Shown: positions 1-9,294 of the stretch, piece by piece
How positions within the stretch are numbered: position 1 is the first letter of the stretch
Layout: each line of letters begins with the position of its first letter
NCBI RefSeq assembly: GCF_011045125.1
Contig: NZ_JAAKZF010000014.1
Location: forward strand, 48,436-112,435
Source of the DNA: Allomesorhizobium camelthorni
Lineage (GTDB): Bacteria > Pseudomonadota > Alphaproteobacteria > Rhizobiales > Rhizobiaceae
Direction of reading: 5' to 3'
DNA: 64,000 nucleotides
Made by a program: the position numbers and the translations under genes
The notes under the pieces: generated by a model
Database searches by the model: none
What the model saw: only the letters and a program-made list of their open reading frames with translations
What the model was told of the DNA's origin: nothing

Positions 1-439
1 ATTCGGCTCGGGGGTGCTCCAGCTGTATGATACGATGACGAAGCTGTCTGATAGCAATGCGTTCTTCCCTGTAAGACCGATCGACGAAACCACGCAGATG
101 AGGACGTAACCTTGATCTGGATCAACCAACACCACAAATGCCGGCAATGGCGAGTTGGTGGTCGATCGCCACGAAAATGTTTTGGCCTTGGTTTAGCCAG
201 ATCGGCACGAAACGGCGGACTGCCCCTTTCGGGGCGATCCTTTTCTCGTACATGATGACATCAGCCGCCTACGCATGAAGGCGGAACCAGCAACGCAGTC
301 TTTGGTGCGACGGGGGCTTTTCAAAGATCTCTGTCAGCGCAGCTTGCTAGCTGTAGAGCCTGCTGTGGTTGCCGCCCGTAACGCAGAGGCTTCTGGCCCT
401 TTTTTCGACGTGTGATCGAGCGTGGCCTTCATGTTCGGC
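1..439. other. Left edge, no intact gene seen
   Basis: No convincing gene is visible here. An open frame on the plus strand runs from base 2 to a TAA at 107-109 (35 codons, no start in the window) and could be the tail of a gene to the left, but I do not recognise it. A 46-codon plus-strand frame at 138-278 has no clear ribosome site. The one clear signal is the FNR/FixK palindrome at 112-125. Confidence 0.4.
112..125. promoter_or_regulatory. FNR/FixK-type anaerobox (perfect palindrome)
   Basis: The sequence TTGATctggATCAA matches the FNR/FixK consensus TTGAT-N4-ATCAA exactly. An FNR-type regulator whose recognition helix carries the ETVSR residues is encoded at 9716-10444. No intact gene follows on the plus strand, and any minus-strand target would lie outside the window, so the box is either orphaned or serves a gene to the left. 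Confidence 0.7.
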
Positions 440-898
440 ACTTCCAGAAGCTGCTGGCCGGTATGGTGATCTGCATCAGGTCCGAATCCCAACAACGAGC
501 GCATTCGTGGCGGACCAGTTCGGGCAGATTGCTCTTTGGTTCCTCGACGATGTCCTTGATGCCAGTCAGGTGGTGGCTGCCTTGCGCGACGACGTGGCCG
601 CGCATTCGTAGAGAATGGCACGCAATGCATTCACCAGATCGGTGCGCTGGTGGACGAGGCGCTGGCGAGCTCGGAACAATACTGCCCTGGCCTGCTGTTC
701 TTCCGATTTCGGCTCGACGAAATCGCATCTCCGGTCGCTGGGCCACAATCGCCTCGGCATCGGCGCAACCACTGCCGACGGATGCTCCGTCATGAACTTC
801 TGAAACTGGAGCCGTGACAGCTTCTTTCGAAACTTCAGATGGCCGTTCATCGACACGCCGTGGAGCACGATTACATTCATTGCCAAATCCATTCCCAA
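440..898 (-). pseudogene. IS110-family transposase remnant
   Basis: Minus-strand translation gives fragments typical of IS110-family (DEDD) transposases spread over several frames. An N-terminal piece reads DLAMNVIVLHGVSMNGHLKF. A central piece reads VEPKSEEQQARAVLFRARQ followed by RTDLVNALRAILYE. A shifted piece reads DIVEEPKSNLPELVR, and the residues DAEAIVAQRPEMRF sit in another frame. The stretch normally present between the N-terminal and central pieces, including part of the catalytic core, is missing. At least two frameshifts and a deletion mean it cannot be active. No terminal repeats were identified. Confidence 0.55.
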
Positions 899-963
899 TC
901 ATCGTATTTTCTTCATATTGCTCGTCCTCTCCGCTTGGTGGCTGAAACACCACATTTATCGGG

Positions 964-1119
964 TCAGCGTTCCGGCTCGTCGTCCCGGTCGATGAGGATG
1001 CGCTCAGCGGCCCCGTCAAGATCCTCATATTGACCACTTCTCAAGGCCCACAGAAAACCGGATAGCCCCAGTCCGCCAAGGAACAGAGCGACGGGTAAGA
1101 GGTAGACGAGCGTCGTCAT
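964..1119 (-). CDS. fixS: FixS/CcoS, cbb3 oxidase maturation protein
   Basis: A 51-residue protein starting MTTLVYLLPVALFLGGLGL, with one N-terminal membrane helix followed by GFLWALRSGQYEDLDGAAER and an acidic tail (DRDDEPER). The W-x-x-x-S-G-Q-Y/F-D/E-D-L pattern after the helix is diagnostic of CcoS/FixS. The family is needed to place heme and copper cofactors in cbb3 oxidase. Its ATG overlaps the fixI stop by four bases (ATGA), so it is the translationally coupled last gene of fixGHIS. Confidence 0.93.
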   Translation of the reverse strand: MTTLVYLLPVALFLGGLGLSGFLWALRSGQYEDLDGAAERILIDRDDEPER

Positions 1120-3404
1120 GACTGCTGCACCGGTGCTCGAATGCCCGAGCGCGTTGCCGAAGGAGCACTCGTCGCCTCGGCGAGCGCAAAGCCATGCAGG
1201 CGCAACGCATTTCCGATCACCAGCAGCGACGAGGCGGACATCGCTATCGCTGCGATCAACGGAGTGACGTGCCCGAGAATGGCGATCGGCACGGCAACGG
1301 CGTTGTAGATGATGGCGATGGCAATGTTCTGGCGGATCAGCCGTCCGGCTTTCCGCGAGACGTCCAGGGCAAAGGGTATTGCCAGAAGGCTCTCGCGCAG
1401 GAAGACGAAATCTGCTGCGTTGCGGCCAATGTCGGCGGCGGTCGCCGGGGCGATCGAGACATCCGCCGCGCCAAGCGCAGGCGTATCGTTGAGGCCGTCG
1501 CCGACCATCAGAACCTTATGTCCGTCTTTTGCCAGCGTCTCGATCTGTTTGACCTTGCCGGAGGGGAGCATCGCGGGAACGAAGCGGTCGACGCCCAATG
1601 TTTCGGCCACCTCGCTGCAAGCCTTTGCCGTGTCGCCCGACAGCATCTCCACCGACAGGCCAGCATCTTTCAGTTGCTCGATGGCTGCCTTGGCGTCGGG
1701 GCGGAGCGCATCCTTGAAAGCGAAGGATGCGCTAATGATCCCATTCCTCGAAAGGACCGTCCCGCCGCTCCCGCTCAATTTGCCTTCGCCGCCGGTTCGG
1801 GCTTTCCAACCTGCCCATCCGCGCCGGCCAAGACGCCAGGTGTTTCCGGCCCCACTGGCTTCAATCCCGAAGCCCGGATACTCGCTGAAGGATTCGAGCT
1901 TGGGCTGGCCGGAAAACCCTGCAAAGCCGGCAATCGCCCTTGAAAACGGATGTCGGGAATGCGCGGCCATGTCGGCCGCGATCGCCAGCATAGTAGGGTC
2001 GATGGAGGAGGCGTTGACAAGATGTGGCCGTCCGAGAGTAAGAGTGCCTGTCTTGTCGAACACCGCCGTGTCGACCGATGCCAAGCGTTCCATGGCGGAA
2101 CCGTCCTTGACCATGATGCCGCTTTCGAACAGGCGCCGCGCCGCGACCACCAGCACGATCGGGACTGCCAGGCCGAGCGCGCAGGGGCATGTGATGATAA
2201 GAACGGCGATGGCGATGGTTGTGGCCTTGTGCCAGTCACCAGTAGCCGCCATCCAGCCAAGGAAGGTCAGGAAGGCGGTGAGATGGACCACCGGTGCATA
2301 AAGCGCCGAGACGCGATCGGCGATCCGGCGATACTGCGTGCGGCTGCCTTCGGCGGCCTCCATCAGCCGCACCATTTCCGCCAGGAAGGAATCCTTCGCC
2401 GCAGCGGTCGCCGCCATGGTCAGCGGGCCCGTAAGATTGAGCGTGCCCGCCTGAACCTTTTCCCCGAGCGCAACGGTTCTGGGAGTGCTCTCGCCGGAAA
2501 CCAGGGAACAATCTAGGTCCGACGAGCCCTCCACGATGTTGCCGTCGACGGGGATCCTTTCGCCGGCCGCGATCAAAAGCTGCATGCCGGGCTCGATCTC
2601 GCCCACCGGCAGGTAGTCGCGCATGCCGTCGCCGCGCAGCACCATGGCGCCACGCGCCGCCAGCCGCGACAGGCCCTTGACGGCGGTGCGTGCCCGCTCC
2701 CGCATCACGTGATCCAGCGTTCGGCCAATCAGCAGGAAGAACAGCAGCGACACGGACGCGTCGAAATAGGCGTGGTCGCCATGATTGATGGTCTCGTAGA
2801 GGCTGATCGCGTAAGCGAGCGAAACCCCGACCGCGATCGGCACGTCCATGTTCATGCGGCCATGGCGCAGCGCATTCCACGCCGAACGGAAATAGATGCC
2901 GCCAGCGAAGGCGAGGGCCGGGATGGCGATCAGGGCCGAGATCCAATGAAACAGGTCCCGGGTGGCACCTTCGGCACCGGACCAGACCGACACCGAAAGC
3001 AGCATGATGTTGCCCGCCGCGAAACCGGCGACCGCGACGGCCCGGATGAGTTCCGAAAGAGTTTTGTCCTTTTCGTCGATCACAGGATCGAACAGATGCG
3101 CCTGATAACCAAGCCGTCCAAGCGCGGCGACGAATGATGGGACCTCGTCCCCACGCCACCGCACCGAGACCCGTTTCGTCGACAGGCTGACGCGGGCGCC
3201 CTCGACCCGATTCAGCTTTCCAATCGCCGTCTCAATGGTCTGGATGCAGGCCGCGCAGTGAACCGCCGGCACCGAGAGATCGGTCTGATACAGGTCGCCG
3301 CCGAGGGGCCGGCTCGCCAGTTTGATCTCCTGGCTCGACGGCAAAACGGATGCGGCGCCGGCGACATCAAGTGCCATTTCGGCGCCCGGCGCACAGCAGC
3401 TCAT
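1116..3404 (-). CDS. fixI: FixI/CcoI copper-translocating P-type ATPase
   Basis: A 762-residue P1B-type ATPase that supplies copper for cbb3 oxidase assembly. The N-terminus is Cys-rich (MSCCAPG). It is followed by a heavy-metal-associated domain with VHCAACIQTIE at about residues 48-58. Also visible are the membrane CPC motif (ITCPCALGL), the phosphorylation site DKTGTLT, the HP motif in SRHPFSRAI and the hinge GDGLNDTPALGAADV. Length is normal for FixI/CcoI. It overlaps fixH by four bases upstream and fixS by three downstream, consistent with one fixGHIS transcript. Confidence 0.95.
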   Translation of the reverse strand: MSCCAPGAEMALDVAGAASVLPSSQEIKLASRPLGGDLYQTDLSVPAVHCAACIQTIETAIGKLNRVEGARVSLSTKRVSVRWRGDEVPSFVAALGRLGYQAHLFDPVIDEKDKTLSELIRAVAVAGFAAGNIMLLSVSVWSGAEGATRDLFHWISALIAIPALAFAGGIYFRSAWNALRHGRMNMDVPIAVGVSLAYAISLYETINHGDHAYFDASVSLLFFLLIGRTLDHVMRERARTAVKGLSRLAARGAMVLRGDGMRDYLPVGEIEPGMQLLIAAGERIPVDGNIVEGSSDLDCSLVSGESTPRTVALGEKVQAGTLNLTGPLTMAATAAAKDSFLAEMVRLMEAAEGSRTQYRRIADRVSALYAPVVHLTAFLTFLGWMAATGDWHKATTIAIAVLIITCPCALGLAVPIVLVVAARRLFESGIMVKDGSAMERLASVDTAVFDKTGTLTLGRPHLVNASSIDPTMLAIAADMAAHSRHPFSRAIAGFAGFSGQPKLESFSEYPGFGIEASGAGNTWRLGRRGWAGWKARTGGEGKLSGSGGTVLSRNGIISASFAFKDALRPDAKAAIEQLKDAGLSVEMLSGDTAKACSEVAETLGVDRFVPAMLPSGKVKQIETLAKDGHKVLMVGDGLNDTPALGAADVSIAPATAADIGRNAADFVFLRESLLAIPFALDVSRKAGRLIRQNIAIAIIYNAVAVPIAILGHVTPLIAAIAMSASSLLVIGNALRLHGFALAEATSAPSATRSGIRAPVQQS

Positions 3405-3898
3405 TGGAGCGCTCCCCGGGAAATCATGATCCGGCGAACGTCGCGATAGGGTTCCGCAAGGCCGGCATCGGCATCAATTTCGACGATCCAGACGCCGTCC
3501 TTCGGCGTATGCCGCGCCGCGAACATCTGACCGGAGGCGGCGGTAAGAGTGACCGTCTTGTCCTCCGCCTCATAGGCGGGATGACGAAACAGCACCTGGA
3601 CGCCGTGCACAGGGACCGGCTTGCCGGCGGCGTCGCGGAGGCTGTAGCGGACTTCGCCTGCCGCGATCGTCAGTTTGCCGGTCCAGCCCAGCGCCGCCTG
3701 CGCCTGGCCTTTCCTAGTCTTCTGATTGAATTGCTGGCTGGCCACATACGTGTTTTCGACGACAAGACCGGTCCAGCTCGTTCTGGCGAACGTCGCCATA
3801 ATCACATTGACGCCGATCACCACCCCAAAAAAGGCGAGAATGATGAACAGCATATGTCTGCCGGTGAATTCGCGGGGCTTTTGCGTGTCGGCGCTCAT
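3401..3898 (-). CDS. fixH: FixH/CcoH, cbb3 oxidase assembly membrane protein
   Basis: A 165-residue protein with one N-terminal membrane anchor (roughly residues 14-34, MLFIILAFFGVVIGVNVIMA). The periplasmic domain contains the family-typical TSWTGLVVENTYVASQQFN. FixH/CcoH stabilises cbb3 assembly intermediates together with FixI. It overlaps fixG upstream and fixI downstream by four bases each (ATGA), so translation is probably coupled. Confidence 0.92.
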   Translation of the reverse strand: MSADTQKPREFTGRHMLFIILAFFGVVIGVNVIMATFARTSWTGLVVENTYVASQQFNQKTRKGQAQAALGWTGKLTIAAGEVRYSLRDAAGKPVPVHGVQVLFRHPAYEAEDKTVTLTAASGQMFAARHTPKDGVWIVEIDADAGLAEPYRDVRRIMISRGALQ

Positions 3899-5454
3899 CT
3901 GTGGGCCTCAGGTGTGTTGAAACTAGCCTTGTATTCGTTGCTCTCGAAGCTTGCCTTGTCCTCGACGCGGAACGTCAAGGTCTGCACCTGGTCCTTGACC
4001 TTGTCGGCCGGCAGGCGAACGAAGACCTTGAGTATTTTCAGCCGGTCAGGTTCCGCCGGAATGGTGAAAGAGCGGCCGGCGGGAAGGTCGATGCCGACAA
4101 TGCTCATCTCGGCACCTTCCAGGCCTTGCAAGCTGACGACGATGGTCCTCGGTTCGGGGATCATGTTGAGCAGCTTGACGGTATAGCCGTTGCGGATCGA
4201 GCCATCGGACAGGGTCACGAATTGCGGGTTGCGGTCGTGCAGAACGTTGATTTCGAGCCGGTCGCGCGTCAGCAGCGAATAGAGCAGAGCAAGCCCGACC
4301 GCCGACCAAGCGCCCACATAGATGAGGGTGCGCAGCCGGAACATCTTGCGAATGCGGAAATGCGCCAACCCGTCGGAGAAGGTCCCGCCGGCGGTCCGAA
4401 CGAGGGTGGGATGGATCGGACGGGTGCCACCTGCTGTCGCTACCGCCATGTTGGTGTTGTAGTCGGATAGCGTCGCGTAGGAGATGAGCCCGCGCTCCCT
4501 GCCCAGCTTGTCCATAACGCCGTCGCAGGCATCGATGCAGAGCGCGCAGGTGATGCATTCGAGCTGCTGGCCGTCGCGAATGTCGATGCCCATCGGGCAG
4601 ACCGCGACACAGGCAATGCAGTCGACACAGTCGCCGACCGGCTGACCGGCTGCCTGAACCTTCTTGGCATGACGTGAACGGGGCTCGCCGCGCCAGTCAT
4701 TGTAGGTCACGGTGAGCGAATTCTCGTCGAGCATGGCCGCCTGGATGCGCGGCCACGGACACATATAGGTGCAGACCTGCTCCCGCATGAGCCCGCCGAA
4801 CGTGTAGGTGGTCGCGGTCAGGACGCTGATGGTAACGTAAGCCACGGGCGCGGCGGTGCCGGTGACCACTTCGCGGAGCAGCGTCGGCGCATCGGCGAAA
4901 TAGAAAATCCAGGCGCCGCCGGTTGCCACCGCTATGACTAGCCAGAAGGCGTGCTTCGATACACGCAGTACCAGCTTGCGCGTGGTCCACGGGCCAAAGT
5001 CGAGCTTCATGCGGGCATTGCGATCGCCTTCGATCGCCCGCTCTACGACCAGAAAGAGATCGACCCAAACGGTCTGCGGGCAGGTATAGCCGCACCAGGC
5101 GCGGCCAACAGTGGATGTGATCAGGAAGAGGCCGATGCCGGCCATCACCAGAAGACCGGCGACGTAGTAGAATTCCTGCGGCCATATCTCGATGAGAAAG
5201 AAGTAGAAACGGCGGTTGGCGAGATCGAGTAGCACGGCTTGGTTCGGGGCGAACTGCCCGCGATCCCATCGCAACCACGGCGTCAGATAGTAGATACCCA
5301 GGGTGATCGCCATCACCAGCCATTTGAAGCGGCGGAAACTGCCCGAGGCCCGCTTGGGGAACACCTTCTTGCGCGGGGCATAGAGCGGCTGTCGCGTCTT
5401 GGCGGAGTTGAGTGCTTCGGCTTCGAGCCGTTCTATCCGTGTTTTATCCAGCAC
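3895..5454 (-). CDS. fixG: FixG/CcoG, polyferredoxin for cbb3 maturation
   Basis: A 519-residue membrane iron-sulfur protein. Several helices lie in the first 200 residues, with CGYTCPQTVW at about 140. Two 4Fe-4S cysteine clusters follow near 265-315 (CVDCIACVAVCPMGID and CITCALCIDACDG). The C-terminal part is an Ig-like periplasmic domain. CcoG is described as a Cu(II) reductase that prepares copper for cbb3 oxidase. It is the first gene of fixGHIS, 214 bases behind fixP, with two hairpins in between. Confidence 0.95.
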   Translation of the reverse strand: MLDKTRIERLEAEALNSAKTRQPLYAPRKKVFPKRASGSFRRFKWLVMAITLGIYYLTPWLRWDRGQFAPNQAVLLDLANRRFYFFLIEIWPQEFYYVAGLLVMAGIGLFLITSTVGRAWCGYTCPQTVWVDLFLVVERAIEGDRNARMKLDFGPWTTRKLVLRVSKHAFWLVIAVATGGAWIFYFADAPTLLREVVTGTAAPVAYVTISVLTATTYTFGGLMREQVCTYMCPWPRIQAAMLDENSLTVTYNDWRGEPRSRHAKKVQAAGQPVGDCVDCIACVAVCPMGIDIRDGQQLECITCALCIDACDGVMDKLGRERGLISYATLSDYNTNMAVATAGGTRPIHPTLVRTAGGTFSDGLAHFRIRKMFRLRTLIYVGAWSAVGLALLYSLLTRDRLEINVLHDRNPQFVTLSDGSIRNGYTVKLLNMIPEPRTIVVSLQGLEGAEMSIVGIDLPAGRSFTIPAEPDRLKILKVFVRLPADKVKDQVQTLTFRVEDKASFESNEYKASFNTPEAHR

Positions 5455-5603
5455 GAGAATCCCCTATCGCGCAGCCGATGACATTGCCGTGCAACCCGAC
5501 TTGTCTGCGTTGGCTGACGTCCGGAATGCTACGTTGAGCAGTTTGCCGCATGGCTGGCAGCTCGCGTTGATGCCGGTCATTCGCCGGACGCCGGAGCGGT
5601 GTC

Positions 5604-5627
5604 GAGGCCCGGCTCACGCCGGGCCTC
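5604..5627. repeat. GC-rich hairpin between fixP and fixG
   Basis: A perfect 10-base inverted repeat (gaggcccggc / gccgggcctc) with a four-base loop lies in the fixP-fixG gap. No run of T follows on either strand, so it may be an RNA-stabilising or weak termination hairpin and not a classical terminator. Confidence 0.5.
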
Positions 5628-5645
5628 GTCGCTTGGCGGGGGGTG

Positions 5646-5680
5646 GGCGGAGAATAAGCCTTCCGTTTCTATTCTCCGCC
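5646..5680 (-). terminator. Stem-loop overlapping the fixP stop codon
   Basis: Ten-base arms (ggcggagaat at 5646-5655, attctccgcc at 5671-5680) flank a 15-base loop. The right arm includes the fixP stop region. It could limit read-through from fixNOQP into fixGHIS or protect the 3' end of the fixNOQP message. There is no U-tract, so termination is only a possibility. Confidence 0.4.
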
Positions 5681-6532
5681 GCCAAGCGAATGGACGTAGA
5701 CCGCGAGTTCCTTGACCTTGGTCTCGCCTAGACGCGCGATCCAGGCCGGCATCACGCCTTGCTTCGGCGCGCGGATCTGCGCGGCAATAGCCGTCTCGCC
5801 CGGTCCATAGAGCCAGATCGCGTCGGTCAGGTCGGGTGCGCCCAACTCCCTGTTGCCCTTTGCGTTTTCGCCATGGCAGGCAGCGCAATTTTCGGCGAAA
5901 ACCTGGGCGCCGGGTTGAATCAGCATTGCGTCCTGGACCAGGCCGGACAGGCTGGCAACGTAGGCGCTGACCTGCGCGATCTGATCGGCCGTGATGATGT
6001 CTCCAAAAGCGGGCATTTCCGACAGGCGCGTATCCGGGTCGGGCGCGAAGCGGATGCCATGTTTGATGCTTTGCTGGATCTGCTCGGCCTCGCCGCCCCA
6101 CAGCCAGTCGTCATCATTGAGATTGGGAAAGCCTTTGGACCCTTGCGCTCCTGAGCCGTGGCACTGCACGCAATTGACCTTGAACGCAGCGCCACCGGCA
6201 GCGACAGCGAATTCGCGCAACGCATCGTCGGCAGCAATCTCGGAGACGGTTCTCGACTCTATCGCCGCGACATATTTGGCCTTGGCGGCCTCTGCGGCCG
6301 TCAGCTCGTTCTTGACGTCGTTTCGGCTTGAAAAGCCAAGCACGCCCCTCGTGGCGGAAGTCAGCAGCGGCCATGCCGGATAGGCAATAGTGTAGCCGAT
6401 CGCCCACGCGATGGTGACGTAGAAGGTGATGACCCACCATCGCGGAAGTGGGTTGTTGAGTTCCCTGATACCATCCCACTCATGGCCGGTCGTTGAGATG
6501 CCCGAGACCTCGTCGATGTGCTCGCTGCTCAT
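5669..6532 (-). CDS. fixP: FixP/CcoP, di-heme cytochrome c subunit of cbb3 oxidase
   Basis: A 287-residue subunit with an N-terminal membrane anchor (WWVITFYVTIAWAIGYTIAY) and two c-type heme sites, CVQCHG and CAACHG, each in a cytochrome c domain. It passes electrons from the bc1 complex or soluble cytochromes to FixO and FixN. I chose the ATG at 6532 (MSSEHIDEV) over a TTG two codons upstream. It begins three bases after the fixQ stop codon. Confidence 0.95.
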   Translation of the reverse strand: MSSEHIDEVSGISTTGHEWDGIRELNNPLPRWWVITFYVTIAWAIGYTIAYPAWPLLTSATRGVLGFSSRNDVKNELTAAEAAKAKYVAAIESRTVSEIAADDALREFAVAAGGAAFKVNCVQCHGSGAQGSKGFPNLNDDDWLWGGEAEQIQQSIKHGIRFAPDPDTRLSEMPAFGDIITADQIAQVSAYVASLSGLVQDAMLIQPGAQVFAENCAACHGENAKGNRELGAPDLTDAIWLYGPGETAIAAQIRAPKQGVMPAWIARLGETKVKELAVYVHSLGGGE

Positions 6533-6534
6533 GA

Positions 6535-6684
6535 TCAATCATCCTTGAGAGGAATGTGAGCGGCTTCATCGGCGTGCCTGCGGCTGTCGGGACGTAGCGC
6601 AAAGGCAATGCATCCGACGAAGAAGAGCGCCATCGCGAGCAGCCCCCAGCTATCAGCGAATTCCCGCATCAAATTGTAGTCCAT
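6535..6684 (-). CDS. fixQ: FixQ/CcoQ, small cbb3 oxidase subunit
   Basis: A 49-residue single-helix protein beginning MDYNLMREFADSWGLLAMAL and continuing FFVGCIAFALRPDSRRHADE. It was read directly from the minus strand between fixO and fixP. CcoQ helps the stability and assembly of the cbb3 complex. Position, length and the RP-x-S motif after the helix fit the family. Confidence 0.93.
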   Translation of the reverse strand: MDYNLMREFADSWGLLAMALFFVGCIAFALRPDSRRHADEAAHIPLKDD

Positions 6685-6695
6685 GATCACTCTCC

Positions 6696-7427
6696 TCAGC
6701 GGTAGCCGGCGGCTTCGTCGTAGGTCTTGAAATCGACCAATGTGCCGAGCATCTGGAGATAGGCGACCAGGGCATCCATTTCGGTGACCTTCTGTGGGTT
6801 GCCGTCGAAGTCGCCGATCTTGACCTTCGGATAGCGTTTCTCGAGGCCCGATGTGTCGGCACCCGGATCGGCCTGCGCCATGAGATCGGCATTGCCGTTG
6901 GCGATCATATCATTGGAGTAGGGAACGCCGACGCGCCGGTTCGCGATAAGATGGGTCGAGAAGTCCTTCACCTCAATAGGCGTGTCCTTCAGGAAGGCAT
7001 ACCTCGGCATGATCGATTCCGGCACCACCGAGCGTGGCGCGCTTAGATGCTGGACGTGCCATTCGTTGGAGTAGCGGTCGCCGAGGCGCGCGAGGTCCGG
7101 TCCGGTGCGTTTCGAGCCCCACTGGAACGGGTGATCGTACATCGACTCAGCCGCCAGGCTGTAATGACCGTAACGCTCGACCTCGTCGCGGAAGGGGCGG
7201 ATCATTTGGCTGTGGCAGGTGTAGCAGCCCTCGCGGACATAGATGTTGCGCCCGGCGAGCTCCAGCGGCGAATAGGGCCGCATGCCTTCGACCTTCTCGA
7301 TCGTATTATCGAGATAGAAGAGCGGTGCGATCTCGACGATGCCGCCGACCGTCACTACAAGGAGGGACCCAACGAGAAGGAGCGTGGCGTTCTTCTCGAT
7401 GATCGCGTGTTTGTCCATCAAGCCCAT
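6696..7427 (-). CDS. fixO: FixO/CcoO, mono-heme cytochrome c subunit of cbb3 oxidase
   Basis: A 243-residue membrane-anchored cytochrome c subunit. An N-terminal helix ([20 protein letters not shown]) precedes the heme site [12 protein letters not shown]. The probable axial methionine lies in the [10 protein letters not shown] region. The start [13 protein letters not shown] at 7427 sits 10 bases after fixN. The longer open frame upstream of this ATG overlaps fixN and is rejected. Confidence 0.95.
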   Translation of the reverse strand: MGLMDKHAIIEKNATLLLVGSLLVVTVGGIVEIAPLFYLDNTIEKVEGMRPYSPLELAGRNIYVREGCYTCHSQMIRPFRDEVERYGHYSLAAESMYDHPFQWGSKRTGPDLARLGDRYSNEWHVQHLSAPRSVVPESIMPRYAFLKDTPIEVKDFSTHLIANRRVGVPYSNDMIANGNADLMAQADPGADTSGLEKRYPKVKIGDFDGNPQKVTEMDALVAYLQMLGTLVDFKTYDEAAGYR

Positions 7428-7437
7428 TTCTGGCTCC

Positions 7438-9048
7438 TTATTGCGCAGGCTGGAGGGCGGAGGTGGAGCCCGGCATCGGCTCCTCCTTGCGTTGATAGCC
7501 AAAGATGGTCATGGCGATGTTCCAAGCCATAATCAGGGCGCCGGACAGATACATCAGGCCGCCTAGCGCACGCATGATGTAGTAGGGATGCATGGCGGCG
7601 ACGGTTTCGGCGAAGGAGTAGACCAGAAAGCCCTGCTCGTCGTACTCGCGCCACATCAGGCCCTGCATGATGCCGGAGACCCACATTACCGCGGCGTAGA
7701 CGACGATCCCGAGGGTCGCCAGCCAGAAGTGCCAGGTGACGAGCCGCAGCGAATAGAGCCGTTCACGGTTCCATAGCTTCGGCACCATGTAATAGATTGC
7801 GCCGAACGAGATCATGCCAACCCAGCCGAGCGCGCCCGAATGGACATGGCCGACGGTCCAGTCCGTATAGTGGGATAGCGAGTTGACCGCCTTGATCGAC
7901 ATCATCGGGCCTTCGAAGGTCGACATGCCGTAGAAGGCGATAGCCATGACCATCATGCGGATGATCGGATCGGTGCGCAGCTTGTCCCAGGCGCCCGAGA
8001 GCGTCATCAGGCCGTTGATCATGCCGCCCCAGGAGGGCATCCACAGCATGATCGAAAACACCATGCCGAGCGTCTGTGCCCAGTCGGGCAAGGCCGTGTA
8101 GTGGAGATGGTGCGGACCTGCCCAGATGTAGAGGAAGATCAGCGCCCAGAAGTGGATGATGGAAAGGCGGTAAGAATAGACCGGTCGGTTCGCCTGTTTG
8201 GGCACGAAGTAATACATCATCCCGAGGAAGCCGGCGGTGAGGAAGAAACCGACGGCGTTGTGGCCGTACCACCACTGAGTCAGCGCGTCCTGGACGCCCG
8301 AAAATGCTGAATAGCTCTTGGAGCTCAGGAAGGAGGCGGGCATCGACAGGTTATTGATCACGTGCAGCATCGCGATGGTCACGATGAAGGACAAATAGAA
8401 CCAGTTGGCGACGTAGATATGCGGTTCCTTGCGCTTCAGGATGGTGCCGAGAAACAGGATAAGGTACGCGACCCAGACGATGGTCAGCCACAGGTCCACA
8501 TACCATTCGGGCTCGGCGTATTCGCGGCTCTCGGTGACGCCGAGCAGGTAGCCTGTCGCCGCCATGACGATAAAAAGCTGGTAGCCCCAGAACACGACCC
8601 ACGCGAGATCGCCTCCGAACAGCCGCGCGCGGCAGGTGCGCTGCACCACATATAGGGATGTGCAAAGCAGCGCATTGCCACCGAACGCAAAAACGACGCC
8701 GGATGTATGCAGGGGCCGCAGGCGGCCGAAATTGAACCAGGGCTCGATATTGAGATCCGGATAGGCAAGCTGCAGGGCGATAACCACACCAACCAGCATG
8801 CCGACGACGCCCCAGACCACCGTTGCAACGGCCCCGTAGCGGATCGGCCCGTCCATGTAAGCCGAGGAATCAACAGGAATCGCCGGTTTGAATTCCGTAT
8901 TGCGCAACAGGATCGCCGTGAAGCCCGCAAGAACGAAGAACAACACCCACATATGCTGGCGAAAAGGTTCATCCACGCCCAAACCGGCAGCTACAAGGGC
9001 CGCAAAGGCAAACAGGTAGAGAAGAACGATCTCTGTGCCGAATTTCAT
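7438..9048 (-). CDS. fixN: FixN/CcoN, catalytic subunit I of cbb3 oxidase
   Basis: A 536-residue, about 12-helix heme-copper oxidase subunit that reduces oxygen with high affinity. Histidine-rich motifs include [41 protein letters not shown] and [11 protein letters not shown], which contribute heme b, heme b3 and CuB ligands. The start is set at [13 protein letters not shown] (9048). The frame is open further upstream, but that part is Arg-rich and unlike the family. A degenerate anaerobox lies 77-90 bases upstream. Confidence 0.96.
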   Translation of the reverse strand: MKFGTEIVLLYLFAFAALVAAGLGVDEPFRQHMWVLFFVLAGFTAILLRNTEFKPAIPVDSSAYMDGPIRYGAVATVVWGVVGMLVGVVIALQLAYPDLNIEPWFNFGRLRPLHTSGVVFAFGGNALLCTSLYVVQRTCRARLFGGDLAWVVFWGYQLFIVMAATGYLLGVTESREYAEPEWYVDLWLTIVWVAYLILFLGTILKRKEPHIYVANWFYLSFIVTIAMLHVINNLSMPASFLSSKSYSAFSGVQDALTQWWYGHNAVGFFLTAGFLGMMYYFVPKQANRPVYSYRLSIIHFWALIFLYIWAGPHHLHYTALPDWAQTLGMVFSIMLWMPSWGGMINGLMTLSGAWDKLRTDPIIRMMVMAIAFYGMSTFEGPMMSIKAVNSLSHYTDWTVGHVHSGALGWVGMISFGAIYYMVPKLWNRERLYSLRLVTWHFWLATLGIVVYAAVMWVSGIMQGLMWREYDEQGFLVYSFAETVAAMHPYYIMRALGGLMYLSGALIMAWNIAMTIFGYQRKEEPMPGSTSALQPAQ

Positions 9049-9124
9049 CGCAAGTTCCCGATCTCGCATTTCGGCGGACGCCAAATCCGCGGTGCATGAA
9101 TTCCGCAGCCGCGGCCTGCTCGCC

Positions 9125-9138
9125 CTGATCCATGTCAG
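9125..9138. promoter_or_regulatory. Degenerate FNR/FixK box upstream of fixN
   Basis: CTGATccatGTCAG is an inverted repeat with one or two departures per arm from TTGAT-N4-ATCAA. It lies 77 bases before the fixN start, a suitable place for an activator site. The regulator would be the FnrN-type protein at 9716-10444. Confidence 0.4.
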
Positions 9139-9149
9139 GACGATTTTGC

Positions 9150-9291
9150 TTTGGGCAGCATCGAGCTCGGTGCAATCAGCACGGGGCGATTGAACGAGGA
9201 AACGCAGCACGGGCCGCCCAGCTCATGGAAAAGTCCTGCGTGGCCGGCCTGGAGGCGATTGCGGGCGAGGCGATGAAGCGCGCGCATTGAG
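9150..9291 (+). pseudogene. Possible C-terminal scrap of a GntR/FCD-type regulator
   Basis: One plus-strand frame ends [20 protein letters not shown] and then CVAGLEAIAGEAMKRAH before a TGA at 9291. This resembles the last helix region of FCD-domain GntR regulators (H-x-A-I/L-x-x-G-D/N-A-x-x-A-x-x-x-M). No start or DNA-binding part remains. The similarity is short, so the assignment is tentative. Confidence 0.25.
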
Positions 9292-9294
9292 AAC

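Noticed and set aside
2..109. Plus-strand open frame ending at 109 as a truncated gene
   Set aside because: Only 35 codons, no start in the window and no recognisable motif.
429..1037. 202-codon minus-strand frame as a gene
   Set aside because: It mixes a transposase fragment with non-coding and fixS antisense-frame sequence; composition is not protein-like.
5567..5580. FNR box upstream of fixG (TTGAT-gccg-GTCAT)
   Set aside because: Only the left half-site matches; the right arm is too far from ATCAA.
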